Part shown: positions 1 to 8,700 of the stretch, piece after piece
Layout of the letters: each line of letters opens with the position of its first letter
Position numbering within the stretch: position 1 is the stretch's first letter
DNA from: Fidelibacterota bacterium
GTDB lineage: Bacteria; Fidelibacterota; Marinisomatia; Marinisomatales; UBA1611
DNA length: 55,630 nt
Assembly: GCA_028338895.1 (NCBI GenBank)
Contig: JAOLAV010000004.1
Coordinates: 1 to 55,630 of the forward strand
Direction: 5' to 3'
Program-made: the position numbers and the translations under genes
Notes under the pieces: model-generated
Told to the model about the DNA's origin: nothing
The model's database searches: none
What the model saw: the letters and a program-made list of their open reading frames with translations, nothing else

Positions 1-67
1 TTATGTTTTTTTCACGTCTTATGTTTAATAATCTCTAATTAAAAATTTATTTCAAAAAGAGGTTGTT

Positions 68-649
68 ACGAACATATTTTATTTATTATCGGCGCTTATT
101 ATTTTTTCTTGTGGAAAAAAAGAAATTAATTTCGAAGAAAATCTGTATGAAAAAGAGGGTGTTTTTTATATCAATGATACAAATGAAGCTTTCAGCGGGA
201 ATGTTTTTTCTCATTATGACAATAACGTAATCGCGGCTAGAGGAGTACTCGAAGCTGGTAAGAGAGATCAATCATGGATGTTTTGGTATAAAAATAAGCA
301 AAAAAAAGAAGAAAGTATATATTCTAATGGTTATAAAAATGGACTTTCTACGAAGTGGTATATAAATGGTGTTAAGAAAGTACAAGGTAGTTTTAAAAAA
401 GGAACACCTGATGGTTTATATACTGAATGGTATAAAAACAGGCAAAAATCGGTAGAAGGAGTTTTCTTAAACGGGGAAGAAAATGGTCTATCCACACGAT
501 GGTACATTGATGGCAAAAAAAAAGAGGAAGGGTCATATAAAAATGGTGAAAAAGATGGATCTTTTACTTTTTGGTCAAAAAATGGTAAGAAAAAAGTAAA
601 ATATTATAAAAATGGACTCTTAATTCCAGAAAAGATTTTAAAAGAATAA
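68..649 (+). CDS. MORN-repeat (YwqK-like) lipoprotein, apparent ACG start
   Basis: The reading frame is open from 32 to 649, well upstream of the first ATG at 278. Read from an ACG at 68 it gives a lipoprotein signal peptide (TNIFYLLSALIIFSC, with the lipobox cysteine in IFSC) and then about 175 residues made mostly of repeats of about 23 residues with the pattern W-Y-x-N-G-x-x-K-x-x-G-x-Y-K-N-G. These are MORN_2/YwqK-type repeats, which occur in secreted and antitoxin-annotated proteins of unknown role. An AGAGG ribosome binding site (58-62) sits five bases before the ACG, so initiation there is expected; ATG mutated or misread to ACG is the simplest explanation. No ATG, GTG or TTG lies between 32 and 68. 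Starting at 278 would delete the signal peptide and the first repeats. Function unknown; probably an anchored surface or periplasmic protein. Confidence 0.7.
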   Translation, partial: TNIFYLLSALIIFSCGKKEINFEENLYEKEGVFYINDTNEAFSGNVFSHYDNNVIAARGVLEAGKRDQSWMFWYKNKQKKEESIYSNGYKNGLSTKWYINGVKKVQGSFKKGTPDGLYTEWYKNRQKSVEGVFLNGEENGLSTRWYIDGKKKEEGSYKNGEKDGSFTFWSKNGKKKVKYYKNGLLIPEKILKE

Positions 650-781
650 AGTAATTCAATGTGAACCTTCTTTACTTATATACTTTTTATTTCTTCAGTT
701 TTATATTTATAAAAGCTGAAAAAGACTAAAACGTATTAAAACGGTAATATTAAAAAATTTTGAAATAAATACGAGAATCAT

Positions 782-1276
782 ATGGCAGTAAGAATACTAA
801 TAACAGGTGGGACCTTTGACAAAGAATATGATGAAATAAGAGGAGAGCTCTATTTTAAGGATAGCCATATGGAAGAGCTGCTTAGCCTTGGACGATCTAG
901 ACTTGAGGTAAAAATCTCTAAGATAATGTTGATAGATAGTCTCGACATGAAAAAAAAAGATAGAATAGCTATTTTAGAATCATGTAAAAAAGTCAAAGAA
1001 GACCAGATTGTTATAACTCATGGAACGGATACGATGACAGCAACAGCAAAAGTCCTCGCACAAGGAGAATTGAAAAAAACAATTATTCTAACAGGGGCAA
1101 TGATTCCGTATAAATTTGGTAGTAGTGATGGTTTATTTAACGTTGGAAGCGCACTTGCATTTGCACAGGCATTACCCTTTGGGGTCTACTTAGCCATGAA
1201 TGGTCGTTATTTTAATTGGGACAAGGTACGAAAAAATAAAACTACTGGAGTTTTTGAAGGATTTAATTCAAAATAA
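782..1276 (+). CDS. Short asparaginase-domain protein
   Basis: A 164-residue protein matching only the N-terminal half of type I/II L-asparaginases. It has the first nucleophile motif (ITGGTFDK near residue 8) and the second threonine motif (THGTDTM near residue 80), followed by LTGAMIPYKFGSSDG. The C-terminal domain that completes the active site in ordinary asparaginases (about 330 residues) is absent. A strong terminator follows at once and no continuing frame is seen, so this looks like the known family of stand-alone short asparaginase-domain proteins rather than a truncation. Substrate unproven; amide hydrolysis of asparagine or a related compound is inferred. It converges on glutamine synthetase. 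Confidence 0.8.
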   Translation: MAVRILITGGTFDKEYDEIRGELYFKDSHMEELLSLGRSRLEVKISKIMLIDSLDMKKKDRIAILESCKKVKEDQIVITHGTDTMTATAKVLAQGELKKTIILTGAMIPYKFGSSDGLFNVGSALAFAQALPFGVYLAMNGRYFNWDKVRKNKTTGVFEGFNSK

Positions 1277-1277
1277 T

Positions 1278-1311
1278 AAAAAGCACTTTATAGATTTTTA
1301 AAGTGCTTTTT
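1278..1311. terminator. Bidirectional rho-independent terminator
   Basis: A perfect 13-bp stem (1278-1290 with 1299-1311) around an 8-base loop, with A-rich and T-rich flanks that give a U-tract in either direction. It lies between the converging asparaginase-domain and glutamine synthetase genes and can serve both. Confidence 0.9.
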
Positions 1312-1322
1312 ATTGTATTCAT

Positions 1323-2333
1323 TCACCCGCAAGTTGTTTTAATTAATATTGCACAAACTTGATATGGGTCCATATTAGCTGAAGGCCTACGGTCTTCTAA
1401 ATAGCCAAAACCATCATTTGCCGTTTGCATTGGAATTCTTATAGAGGCTCCTCTATCACTAACAGCATAGCGGAACTCTTTTATACTACATGTTTCATGT
1501 AATCCTGTTAGTCTTTCTTCATTATGTGCACCATAAACGGCAATGTGTTCATCATGGTTTTTACTTAGCTTTTCACAAGCATCCTTAATCACTTTTAAGC
1601 CACCTTCTTCTCGCATAAATCTGGTACTAAAATTTGTATGAGCTCCTGCACCATTCCAGTCCCCTTTTATAGGCTTAGGGTGTAGTGTAGCGCTGACACC
1701 ATAATCTTCCGCAATTCTGTATAGTAACCAACGAGATAGCCACATTTGGTCACCTGATTCTAGAGGGCTAAGAGGTCCAATTTGGTATTCCCATTGGCCT
1801 GGCATGACCTCGGCGTTAATACCCGATATCTCTAGACCAGCATCGATACATAGCTGTAGGTGTTCTTCAACAATATCACGCCCATAAACTTCATCGGCAC
1901 CGACACCGCAATAAAACGGACCTTGTGGTGCTGGGTATCCACCTTCTGGCCAACCAAGAGGATTTCTTCCATCAAATAAAGTATACTCCTGTTCAATTCC
2001 AAACCATGCTTTTTGATCTTTAAATTTTTCAGAAACTTTTCTTAGTTCAGCTCTCGAATTCGAGGAGTGAACTGTACCATCCGCATTCATAACTTCACAG
2101 AGTACGAGTAAATCATGACCACCTCGAATAGGATCAGGAACTTTACAAACAGGCTTAAGCAAGCAATCGCTGTTGTTTCCCTCTGCTTGATTTGTACTTG
2201 ACCCGTCAAACCCCCAGTCTGGAATATCTTCTAAAGAATCAATAATGCCTTCCATTACCTTCGTTTTTGACCTAAGTTTTTGAGTAGGCTTGTGCCCATC
2301 CATCCAAATATATTCTAATCTTACTTTACTCAT
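1323..2333 (-). CDS. glnII: Glutamine synthetase, type II (eukaryotic-like)
   Basis: A 336-residue GSII, about 130 residues shorter than the bacterial GSI dodecamer subunit. It makes glutamine from glutamate, ammonia and ATP in the cytoplasm. Visible GSII landmarks are WGFDGSSTNQAEG near residue 40, the metal-binding FGIEQEYTL near 112, the AEVMPGQWEYQIGP block near 173, the ATP-site NGAGAHTNFST near 228 and the C-terminal DRRPSANMDPYQV. GSII lacks the adenylylation site of GSI, so control is likely transcriptional. The gene lies just downstream of, and in the same direction as, an Lrp/AsnC regulator, which suggests nitrogen or amino-acid-responsive control. The start MSKVRLEYIWMDG agrees with the family. 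Confidence 0.96.
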   Translation of the reverse strand: MSKVRLEYIWMDGHKPTQKLRSKTKVMEGIIDSLEDIPDWGFDGSSTNQAEGNNSDCLLKPVCKVPDPIRGGHDLLVLCEVMNADGTVHSSNSRAELRKVSEKFKDQKAWFGIEQEYTLFDGRNPLGWPEGGYPAPQGPFYCGVGADEVYGRDIVEEHLQLCIDAGLEISGINAEVMPGQWEYQIGPLSPLESGDQMWLSRWLLYRIAEDYGVSATLHPKPIKGDWNGAGAHTNFSTRFMREEGGLKVIKDACEKLSKNHDEHIAVYGAHNEERLTGLHETCSIKEFRYAVSDRGASIRIPMQTANDGFGYLEDRRPSANMDPYQVCAILIKTTCG

Positions 2334-2402
2334 TTTTCACCTTATTAATTTTTTTGTTTTTATTAAAAATATAACGCGATTATCTTTTAAATATAAAAAA
2401 AT

Positions 2403-2443
2403 AAAGAAATTAATAAAAATACTTTATTTTTATTAATTTCTTT
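2403..2443. promoter_or_regulatory. Perfect 19-bp inverted repeat between lrp-like gene and glnII
   Basis: Positions 2403-2421 are exactly complementary to 2425-2443, leaving a 3-base loop. The stem is almost all A-T. Read on the minus strand it ends in an ATTTTTTATAT tract, so it could be a weak terminator or attenuator of the lrp-like gene. As DNA it is a symmetrical operator candidate about 70 bases upstream of the glnII start. The sequence alone does not decide between the two. Confidence 0.6.
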
Positions 2444-2484
2444 AAACCATTTACTTCATTATATACTTAGTCCTCCTTAACTAT

Positions 2485-2934
2485 TTAAATGGGTACTGTA
2501 TTACCAAGTTTAAAAGAAGAAAGTATAATTTGAGTTTCTGTTCTTATAACACCTGGCCATCTTTGGATTTTTCTAAGTAGTTCTTCAAGCGTATTAGAGT
2601 TTTTAGTAATTACAAAAAGCATATGAGATCCATTTCCTGTCGTGCTAAAGCATTGTACGACCTCTGATGTTTCTTCGGCTGCCAGGGTAACATCTTTATA
2701 ATATTGTGATGATCCTGAGATTACTGTAATTATTGCCCCAACGTCTAAGCCGACAGATCCAGGATCTATGATTGCTTGAAATCCCTGAATGATACCGCTT
2801 TCTTGAAGCTTTCTAATCCTTTCTGTTACAGTTGGGATGGAGACATTTATTTTTTCTGCTATGTGGCTTGCAGATTCGCGACCATCTTTTTGAAGTGCTT
2901 TTAAAATTTGTATATCTGTTTCGTCAGTTTTCAT
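2485..2934 (-). CDS. Lrp/AsnC-family transcriptional regulator
   Basis: A 149-residue protein with the normal two-domain Lrp layout. The N-terminal winged helix-turn-helix covers roughly residues 1-50 (TDIQILKALQKDGRESASHIA, then VSIPTVTERIRKLQESGII). The C-terminal RAM ligand-binding and oligomerisation domain covers about 65-145 (VVQCFSTTGNGSHMLFVI, then WPGVIRTETQIIL). Lrp-family proteins bind an amino acid and control its metabolism or their own gene. The adjacent glutamine synthetase gene in the same direction and the long inverted repeat between them suggest that glnII is a target. The gene is divergent from the arsC-like gene, with about 150 AT-rich bases between that must hold promoters for both. 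Confidence 0.93.
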   Translation of the reverse strand: MKTDETDIQILKALQKDGRESASHIAEKINVSIPTVTERIRKLQESGIIQGFQAIIDPGSVGLDVGAIITVISGSSQYYKDVTLAAEETSEVVQCFSTTGNGSHMLFVITKNSNTLEELLRKIQRWPGVIRTETQIILSSFKLGNTVPI

Positions 2935-3082
2935 TTTTTTACTTTTTTTAATATTCTCAAATATACAAAAGTATGTTTTTTAAAATCTTAGTATTTAACA
3001 AAAACTATTTATTTAAATTGAAAAATTAAAAATAGTATATTGTGCTTATAAGAAATTTATTGTTTCAAAAAAGAGAGGAAAA

Positions 3083-3448
3083 ATGAAAAAATTTATATTA
3101 TACCACAACCCCAGATGAGGTAAAAGTCGAGAAGCCGTGCAGCTTCTAAAAAAAGAAAATATAGAATTTCAAGTTATTGAATACCTAAAGAACCCTTTGT
3201 CAAAAAAAGAAGTTCTAAGTCTTTCCAAAAAGCTTGGAATTCCACCATCTGGTTTCATAAGAAAAAGAGAACCCGACTTTAAGCAAAACAATTTAAATAA
3301 AGATATTGAAGACAATGAGAAAATAGCGGAAGCTATTTCCCTATTTCCTAAAATCATGGAACGACCCATTGCTGTTATTGGTGAATGTGCTGTTATTGGT
3401 CGGCCTCCAGAAAAAGTATTAAGTTTATGGATTAAGGAGAATAAATAA
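3083..3448 (+). CDS. arsC: ArsC/Spx-family protein with in-frame TGA at the catalytic Cys (probable selenoprotein)
   Basis: From ATG 3083 (good AGAGAGG site at 3072-3078) the frame reads MKKFILYHNPR, then TGA at 3116-3118, then GKSREAVQLLKKENI, and so on to a TAA at 3446. The ArsC signature is HNPRC(S/G)KSR, so TGA falls exactly on the nucleophilic cysteine (codon 12). The rest is a normal 121-residue ArsC: an EYLKNPLS block, and RPIAVIGECAVIGRPPEKV near the C terminus with the conserved arginines. Family members reduce arsenate or act as thiol oxidoreductases; the substrate here is unproven. A hairpin just after the TGA fits a bacterial SECIS, so selenocysteine insertion is the best reading. 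A nonsense mutation is the alternative, but everything downstream is intact. Taking GTG 3137 as the start would remove the active site. The stop overlaps the next ATG. Confidence 0.85.
3130..3147 (+). promoter_or_regulatory. Candidate bacterial SECIS element
   Basis: Immediately 3' of the in-frame TGA (3116-3118), AGAAGC (3130-3135) pairs with GCTTCT (3142-3147) around the 6-base loop CGTGCA. The loop has G in its second position, 19 bases after the TGA. Bacterial SECIS elements are short hairpins with a conserved G (often GU) in a small apical loop at about this distance. The stem lies within the coding sequence, as in bacteria generally. Confidence 0.65.
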
Positions 3449-4614
3449 TGAAGCTTATAATCATTTTATCATTTTTAGTGTTAATCTTTAGTTGCGACCC
3501 TTTTGTCAATGAGTTTTCGGATATTGGTAAGGCAAGCATGTATAAAGCCTCTAATCTTCCAGACACATTACTCGTATATAGTAGTGGAGCCCCCATAAAA
3601 GTTGTTACCTGGAATATTCGTTTCGGTTCCGGACGGTTTCCATTTTTTGGTGATTCATGCGGAGATGAGGTTATTGCAGATAATCAATTGGTTGATAATA
3701 ACATGAGAGCAATAGCAGATAAGCTAAATGAATTAGATGCTGACATAGTTCTTTTACAGGAGGTGGATATTTCTTCCAAGAGAACGGGTTATATGGACCA
3801 AGTTCAATATTTATTAAATAATACATCTCTTAATTATGGTAGTTACGCTTCAATGTGGGAGGCCGATTTTATACCTACAGATGGAATTGGAAAAATTAAT
3901 ACTGGAAATGCAATTCTTTCAAAATATGAGCTCACAGAGGCTGAAAGAATTCAGCTACGTTTGAGAACAGACCAAGATAATTTAGTCCAATACTTTTATT
4001 TAAGGAGGAATATCTTAAAGGTAAAGATTCCGTCGTTAAGTCAAGGCGGTAAAGATTTTTTTGCCGTGGATATACATGCAACTGCTTTTGCTACAGATGA
4101 CACCAAAGAGCAGCACATAAATAAATACACTGAAGTACTAAGCAATATTGTTGTAGGAGATGCAATTTTTGTTAGTGGTGGAGATCTCAACTCTGTACCG
4201 CCGGGCTCCGGTTTTGATTTTTGTTCTTTTGATAAATGTGATACGGAAAGATACGAAAACCCTGATGGTACCGAAGTAGAATACCATTCCATAGACTCTG
4301 TATCTGGACCACACAAAGAAGGCTCTTTCTTTAATAATTTTGATGGTGAACCGGATATTTTATCTGATCTCTATTCTAATTATCAACCAGCAATAGATCA
4401 TGATGGAGGGTTGAGTCTATTGCCCGAGCATTTTACTCATGCTCCTAGTACGAGTATGTTAGATGACACAACCGTTACTAAATACGATCGTAAACTAGAC
4501 TATCTTTTTACAAACGGTAGTTGGGTTTCTGGGTCTGGTTTTACACATCAAGAAGTTTGGGATCTTAGCGATCATATGCCAGTCAGTGCTTCTTTCTTGC
4601 CGGAGGAAAACTAA
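3448..4614 (+). CDS. Endonuclease/exonuclease/phosphatase-family lipoprotein
   Basis: A 388-residue protein with a lipoprotein signal (LIFSC, Cys16), so probably anchored on the periplasmic or outer surface. The EEP (DNase I-like) fold is recognised from VVTWNIRFGSG near residue 51, LLQEVDISS near 101 (metal-binding Glu), VDIHATAF, the SGGDLNS metal/phosphate motif near 243, KLDYLFTNG and the C-terminal SDHMPVS with the catalytic Asp-His. The family cleaves phosphodiesters or phosphomonoesters (DNA, sphingomyelin, inositol phosphates). A secreted form suggests nutrient phosphate or DNA scavenging, which is inference. Its ATG overlaps the stop of the arsC-like gene, and its own stop overlaps the next ATG, so the three are very likely one operon. 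Confidence 0.85.
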   Translation: MKLIIILSFLVLIFSCDPFVNEFSDIGKASMYKASNLPDTLLVYSSGAPIKVVTWNIRFGSGRFPFFGDSCGDEVIADNQLVDNNMRAIADKLNELDADIVLLQEVDISSKRTGYMDQVQYLLNNTSLNYGSYASMWEADFIPTDGIGKINTGNAILSKYELTEAERIQLRLRTDQDNLVQYFYLRRNILKVKIPSLSQGGKDFFAVDIHATAFATDDTKEQHINKYTEVLSNIVVGDAIFVSGGDLNSVPPGSGFDFCSFDKCDTERYENPDGTEVEYHSIDSVSGPHKEGSFFNNFDGEPDILSDLYSNYQPAIDHDGGLSLLPEHFTHAPSTSMLDDTTVTKYDRKLDYLFTNGSWVSGSGFTHQEVWDLSDHMPVSASFLPEEN

Positions 4615-5447
4615 TGAAAGTTTTTCAAAGGGTATTAAAATTTATAATTCTTATCAGTTTTTTATGTTCAGAAAGCCGCTCATGGAATTCTCATTCAGCT
4701 AATATTTTAGAAAAAGGGAGATGGGAAATGGGGTTATTCCAGCCTTTTAGGTATGGATATTCTGAAAAGATAGAATACAGCACGCATCCTTTAGTCTTTT
4801 TTGTAATACCAAATGTTTCAATTAAAAAAGCTGAAAGTGATATGTGGGGATTTAATTCTGCAAGTCAATTTTCTTTAACATATCCAACACCAATGTTGAA
4901 TATGTTGTCTAGGAAAGGTATAGGTGGTTTAATTGATCCTAATTTAGATATTCCACCGATGCTTGGGTTATCGTTTGCTTGGTTGATGTCGAAGTCAGTA
5001 TCGGGCATTGATTTGACGATTACGAATGGGGTTGACTTTGGCTTGGTTTATGGTTCTATGGATAAAAGAGTTTCTATTGATCTTCCTCTGATTTATCATC
5101 GTTTAGGAGTTTTTAGCAATGGCTGGGGTTTTCAAACAGGGTTGGATATACAAAAACCTCTTTATAAAAATTTCTCCATACTTGTTGATCTTGATCTGCT
5201 GTTGCTTCCTAGAATAGCAGACGCTAAGTCAAATTCAGATTTTAAATATCTCAGAGGTTATTATTCAATGGAGCATAAATTATTAGTTAGTTGGAGTAAG
5301 TCAGAAAACTTCAGATTAACAACTGGATATAAAATAATAAATGCTGAATTTCCATTTGGAAATCAAACAAGACTGCTTCCTTATCTTCCCTTAATTGAAA
5401 AGTGGGTTCCTATTATTGAACTACAATGGGCAGGCTTTACAAAATAA
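4614..5447 (+). CDS. Secreted, probably outer-membrane protein of unknown function
   Basis: A 277-residue protein with a signal peptide (KFIILISFLCSESRSW). The remainder alternates aromatic/hydrophobic and polar residues with many short strands (GRWEMGLFQPFRYGY, VDFGLVYGSM, GWGFQTGLDI), as expected for a small beta-barrel. It ends in LQWAGFTK. I recognise no named family. Its start codon overlaps the stop of the EEP lipoprotein gene, so the barrel may work with that hydrolase, for instance in uptake of its products; that is inference only. A terminator follows after about 125 bases. Confidence 0.7.
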   Translation: MKVFQRVLKFIILISFLCSESRSWNSHSANILEKGRWEMGLFQPFRYGYSEKIEYSTHPLVFFVIPNVSIKKAESDMWGFNSASQFSLTYPTPMLNMLSRKGIGGLIDPNLDIPPMLGLSFAWLMSKSVSGIDLTITNGVDFGLVYGSMDKRVSIDLPLIYHRLGVFSNGWGFQTGLDIQKPLYKNFSILVDLDLLLLPRIADAKSNSDFKYLRGYYSMEHKLLVSWSKSENFRLTTGYKIINAEFPFGNQTRLLPYLPLIEKWVPIIELQWAGFTK

Positions 5448-5502
5448 TTTTTAACTTTAAGCTAAATACATAGTTGAAAAATAGTTTTTCCAAGTGTTCA
5501 AA

Positions 5503-5520
5503 TATCATTTTTTAATGATA
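5503..5520 (+). other. Small hairpin, AT-rich
   Basis: TATCATT (5503-5509) pairs with AATGATA (5514-5520) around a TTTT loop, 55 bases past the outer-membrane protein gene. It may be a first weak terminator or an mRNA 3'-end stabiliser. Confidence 0.35.
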
Positions 5521-5571
5521 AAGAGACAATTATTTATAAAAAAGTAGGCAAGAATTTTTAACTTGACTACT

Positions 5572-5607
5572 AATCAGTGAGTTTTTAGGTTTCACTGATT
5601 GTTTTTT
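5572..5607 (+). terminator. Rho-independent terminator of the arsC-EEP-barrel operon
   Basis: A 9-bp perfect stem (5572-5580 with 5592-5600), 11-base loop, then GTTTTTT. It ends the upstream operon and isolates the TonB receptor transcription unit. Confidence 0.85.
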
Positions 5608-5613
5608 GGGATA

Positions 5614-5642
5614 TTGAGGTTGCCAAGTAGTGCAATCCTCAA
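5614..5642 (+). promoter_or_regulatory. Hairpin in the region before the TonB receptor gene
   Basis: TTGAGGTTGC (5614-5623) pairs with GCAA-T-CCTCAA (5632-5642): ten base pairs with one bulged T and an 8-base loop. It has no T-tract, so it is not a normal terminator. It lies about 100 bases before the receptor ATG and may belong to its leader or be a DNA operator. Confidence 0.45.
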
Positions 5643-5645
5643 AAC

Positions 5646-5679
5646 AATGTTTAATCTTTACAGTAAGTAATGTTTAATC
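5646..5679. repeat. Tandem 11-bp direct repeat upstream of the TonB receptor
   Basis: AATGTTTAATC occurs exactly at 5646-5656 and 5669-5679. The 23-base period is close to two helical turns, so a dimeric regulator could bind both copies on one face. It lies 60-95 bases before the receptor ATG. Confidence 0.5.
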
Positions 5680-5740
5680 ATTGCCTTTGTTCCCCGAAAT
5701 ATTAAAATTTTTAATAAAACTCTATAACGGAGGCTGTATA

Positions 5741-8700
5741 ATGAAACGAATTATGTACTTAACCTACCTATCCCTGTTTTTAACAGCGGGTTGGTCTCAA
5801 ACAACTGGGAAACTTGTTGGTGATGTTAAAGACGCCGACGGCTCTTCACTAGTTGGTGCAAACGTGATTGTTCTCGGAACTGGATCGGGTGCTTCTGCTG
5901 GAGCAGAAGGCGATTTCACCATTTTAAATGTTCCGGCTGGTTCTTATACGGTTATGGCCACATATATTGGTTATGCAACTCAAGAAATTACGAATGTACA
6001 GGTTATATCCGGATTAAGTACAGAGTTGAACTTTTCGCTCTCTACGAGCTCAATTGAAGGAGAAGTTGTTCAGGTTATGGCTGTGAAACCTTTAATTCAG
6101 AAAGATGAGACATCATCTGTTAGTACTGTTTCAAGCCAACAACTTAGGAATATGCCAATTAGAGATTTAAACTCAGTTTTGGCTACGATTCCTGGTGTTG
6201 TAGTCCAGAACGATGAAGTATATATTAGAGGTGGTAGGAATAATGAAGTAGCCTATTATTTAAATGGTGCAGGTACAACAAACTTAGGGGATAGGTCAAA
6301 CCTTGTTTATGTTCCGCAAGAAGCTGTTGAAGAACTTCAGGTTCAAGTTGGTGGTTATGATGCGGAAATAAGTGGTGCGAACTCTGGAGTTATCAAACGT
6401 ACGCTTAAGCAAGGAACATCTGAATATTCTGGATCTTTCTCACTCCAGAATGATGGAGCGGGTTCTGGAGAGGGATCATTTGGCGACGGTTACTCATATG
6501 GTCACCAAACAGTTTTAGCTTCTGTTGGCGGTCCTTTATTACCTGGAAGTGAAAGTTTGAAATTTTTTGGAGCTGTTGAAAGTAGCAAAGAAGAAGATTC
6601 TTTTGTAAAAATTGCAAATGGATTTGAATTCTTAGATCAGCAAGATGAAAGAACAGATAATTCTGCATATGTTGACCAATTTGATTTATCTTGGAAAGAT
6701 GGAACATCTCCTGGTCGCCAAGATGAATACTTGAACTTTACCGGTTCATTATCATATGACGGTGGTCCTTTAAGAGCCAACGTTGGTATTGTGAACAATA
6801 GCGGTACCACAAATAATGGTGGTGGCATTATGTCTCAACTGCAATGGGGTGGGGCAATGGTTAACACGCAAAATGATACTGGTGCATTCCTTAACTCATT
6901 TGACGTAAGTCCTAGGTTTAGAACAAATGAGTATGCGAACAACATGTTAGTTGCTGAATTAACTTACGCTCTCAGTAACAATACAATTTTAAGAGCAAAT
7001 GCAAGCAGTTTTAAAAATGAATACGAAGCAAAAGATAATTTATTAGGCACAGACTGGACATTATGGGGCGATTCAGTAGCTGTTCAAGCCAAGCTGGGTT
7101 TTTCCGATACTGATGTATCTGTTCCTGTTTTAAACGATGATGGTGATACTACTGGTTATGAAACTACGAGTTTTGGTTATACACCATTTATTAGTCGTTA
7201 TGTAGAAAAAGCAGACTATTTAATAAATGGGATGCCGGTAACAAGACCTGGCACTATGCCGGGTGGTTATTACAAGGGTGCCTATGAAAAAACAGGATTT
7301 TCCGCTAGTTTGCAACATGTTATGGGTAACCATGATATCAAAGCAGGCGTTGATTATAATAAGCATACAATTAGAAATTATTTTGCTAATCCCACGGTTA
7401 TGAAGTTTGCTCAAGATGCTGCAGGTTCGTACGGTTATACGACTTATGGTTCATTTGAGAACATTCCTGCCTGGATCTGGAGACCGTATATTGATGGATT
7501 TGGTTATGATGTTAATGGTTCTGAAATAGATGCTAGACAAGAATACACAGGAACACCGGCAGGTCAGACAGGGGTAGACGTCTCCTATCTTGATGGAGCA
7601 AAAACACCTTCAGAGATTGGTTTTTATATCCAAGATAAAATGGAGTTTGATGATATTATTGTAAACGTTGGTCTTAGAATTGATCAATTAGATCCGTCTG
7701 AAACAGCACCAGCTAGAGCAGATTCATTAACATTCTATGATGTCTCAAAATATGTTGATCCAACTTCATGGGACAAAATTGACCCTTACACTGAAATCCA
7801 ACCTAGAATAGGTATTTCATTTCCGTTTACAGATAAAACTAATGTCTACGGTTATTATGGGCGTTTTTCTCAGCTAGTAGATCTTAATTCAATGTACTAT
7901 ACTGCTTATGATTACAGAACGCAAATGGGTGTAGGTGGAAATTTTTATAATAATCCAATTGGTTTTGGTCTAGAGCCAGTTCGTACAACTCAGTACGAGA
8001 TTGGTTTTAAGCAGCAAATTTCTAATGATGCTGCATTGAAAGTGACAGGTTTCTATAAAAATCAAAAAGGGCTTATCCAAGCTGATCGTGTTTCAAGTCA
8101 AACACTTGCTGGGGATTTAGATACTCCTTATAATTACGTTCGCAATGGAGATTTTGCAACAACGAAAGGTGTAGAGTTTACCTTGGCTTTGAGAAGTTCA
8201 AACGGATTAACGGTTGATATGAATTACACAGCAGGTCAAGCAGAGGGTACTGGTTCAGGAAGGTCAAGTTATTTAGCGGCCCTAGACAGAGGAACTCAAG
8301 CTCCTACGATGATTAATCCTGTTGACTTCAATCAGACTCATTCTGGATCAATTAACCTAGACTACAGGTTAAATGGTACACAAACATTTCTTGATGGGTT
8401 AGGAAGTAATTTGCTATTTACTTTTAATAGTGGACACGCTTTTACATATGTTTATCGCCCGGTTGGTGGACAAGTTAGTGCATTTGATGCTGGTGTTGAT
8501 TACATGGATGACACACGCTCCAGGCAAGCTCTTGAGCCAGTTGGAGCTTCTACAACACCTTGGGTTTATAATCTTGATTTAAAACTTGACAAGGATTTTA
8601 CCTTTGGTAATTATGGTCTAAAAGTTTTTGCGAGGGTAAACAATCTTTTAGATCGTAGAAATGCTCTCAATGTATATCAGGCAACTGGTTCCGCTTCAGA

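Noticed and set aside
694-720. Hairpin between the MORN lipoprotein and the asparaginase-domain gene.
   Set aside because: An 11-bp stem with a bulge exists, but no T-tract follows on the plus strand, so I do not call a terminator.
3116-3118. TGA reassigned to Trp or Gly in this organism.
   Set aside because: dnaE, prfA, dtd and the S9 peptidase gene end properly in TGA, and Trp is normally encoded by TGG.
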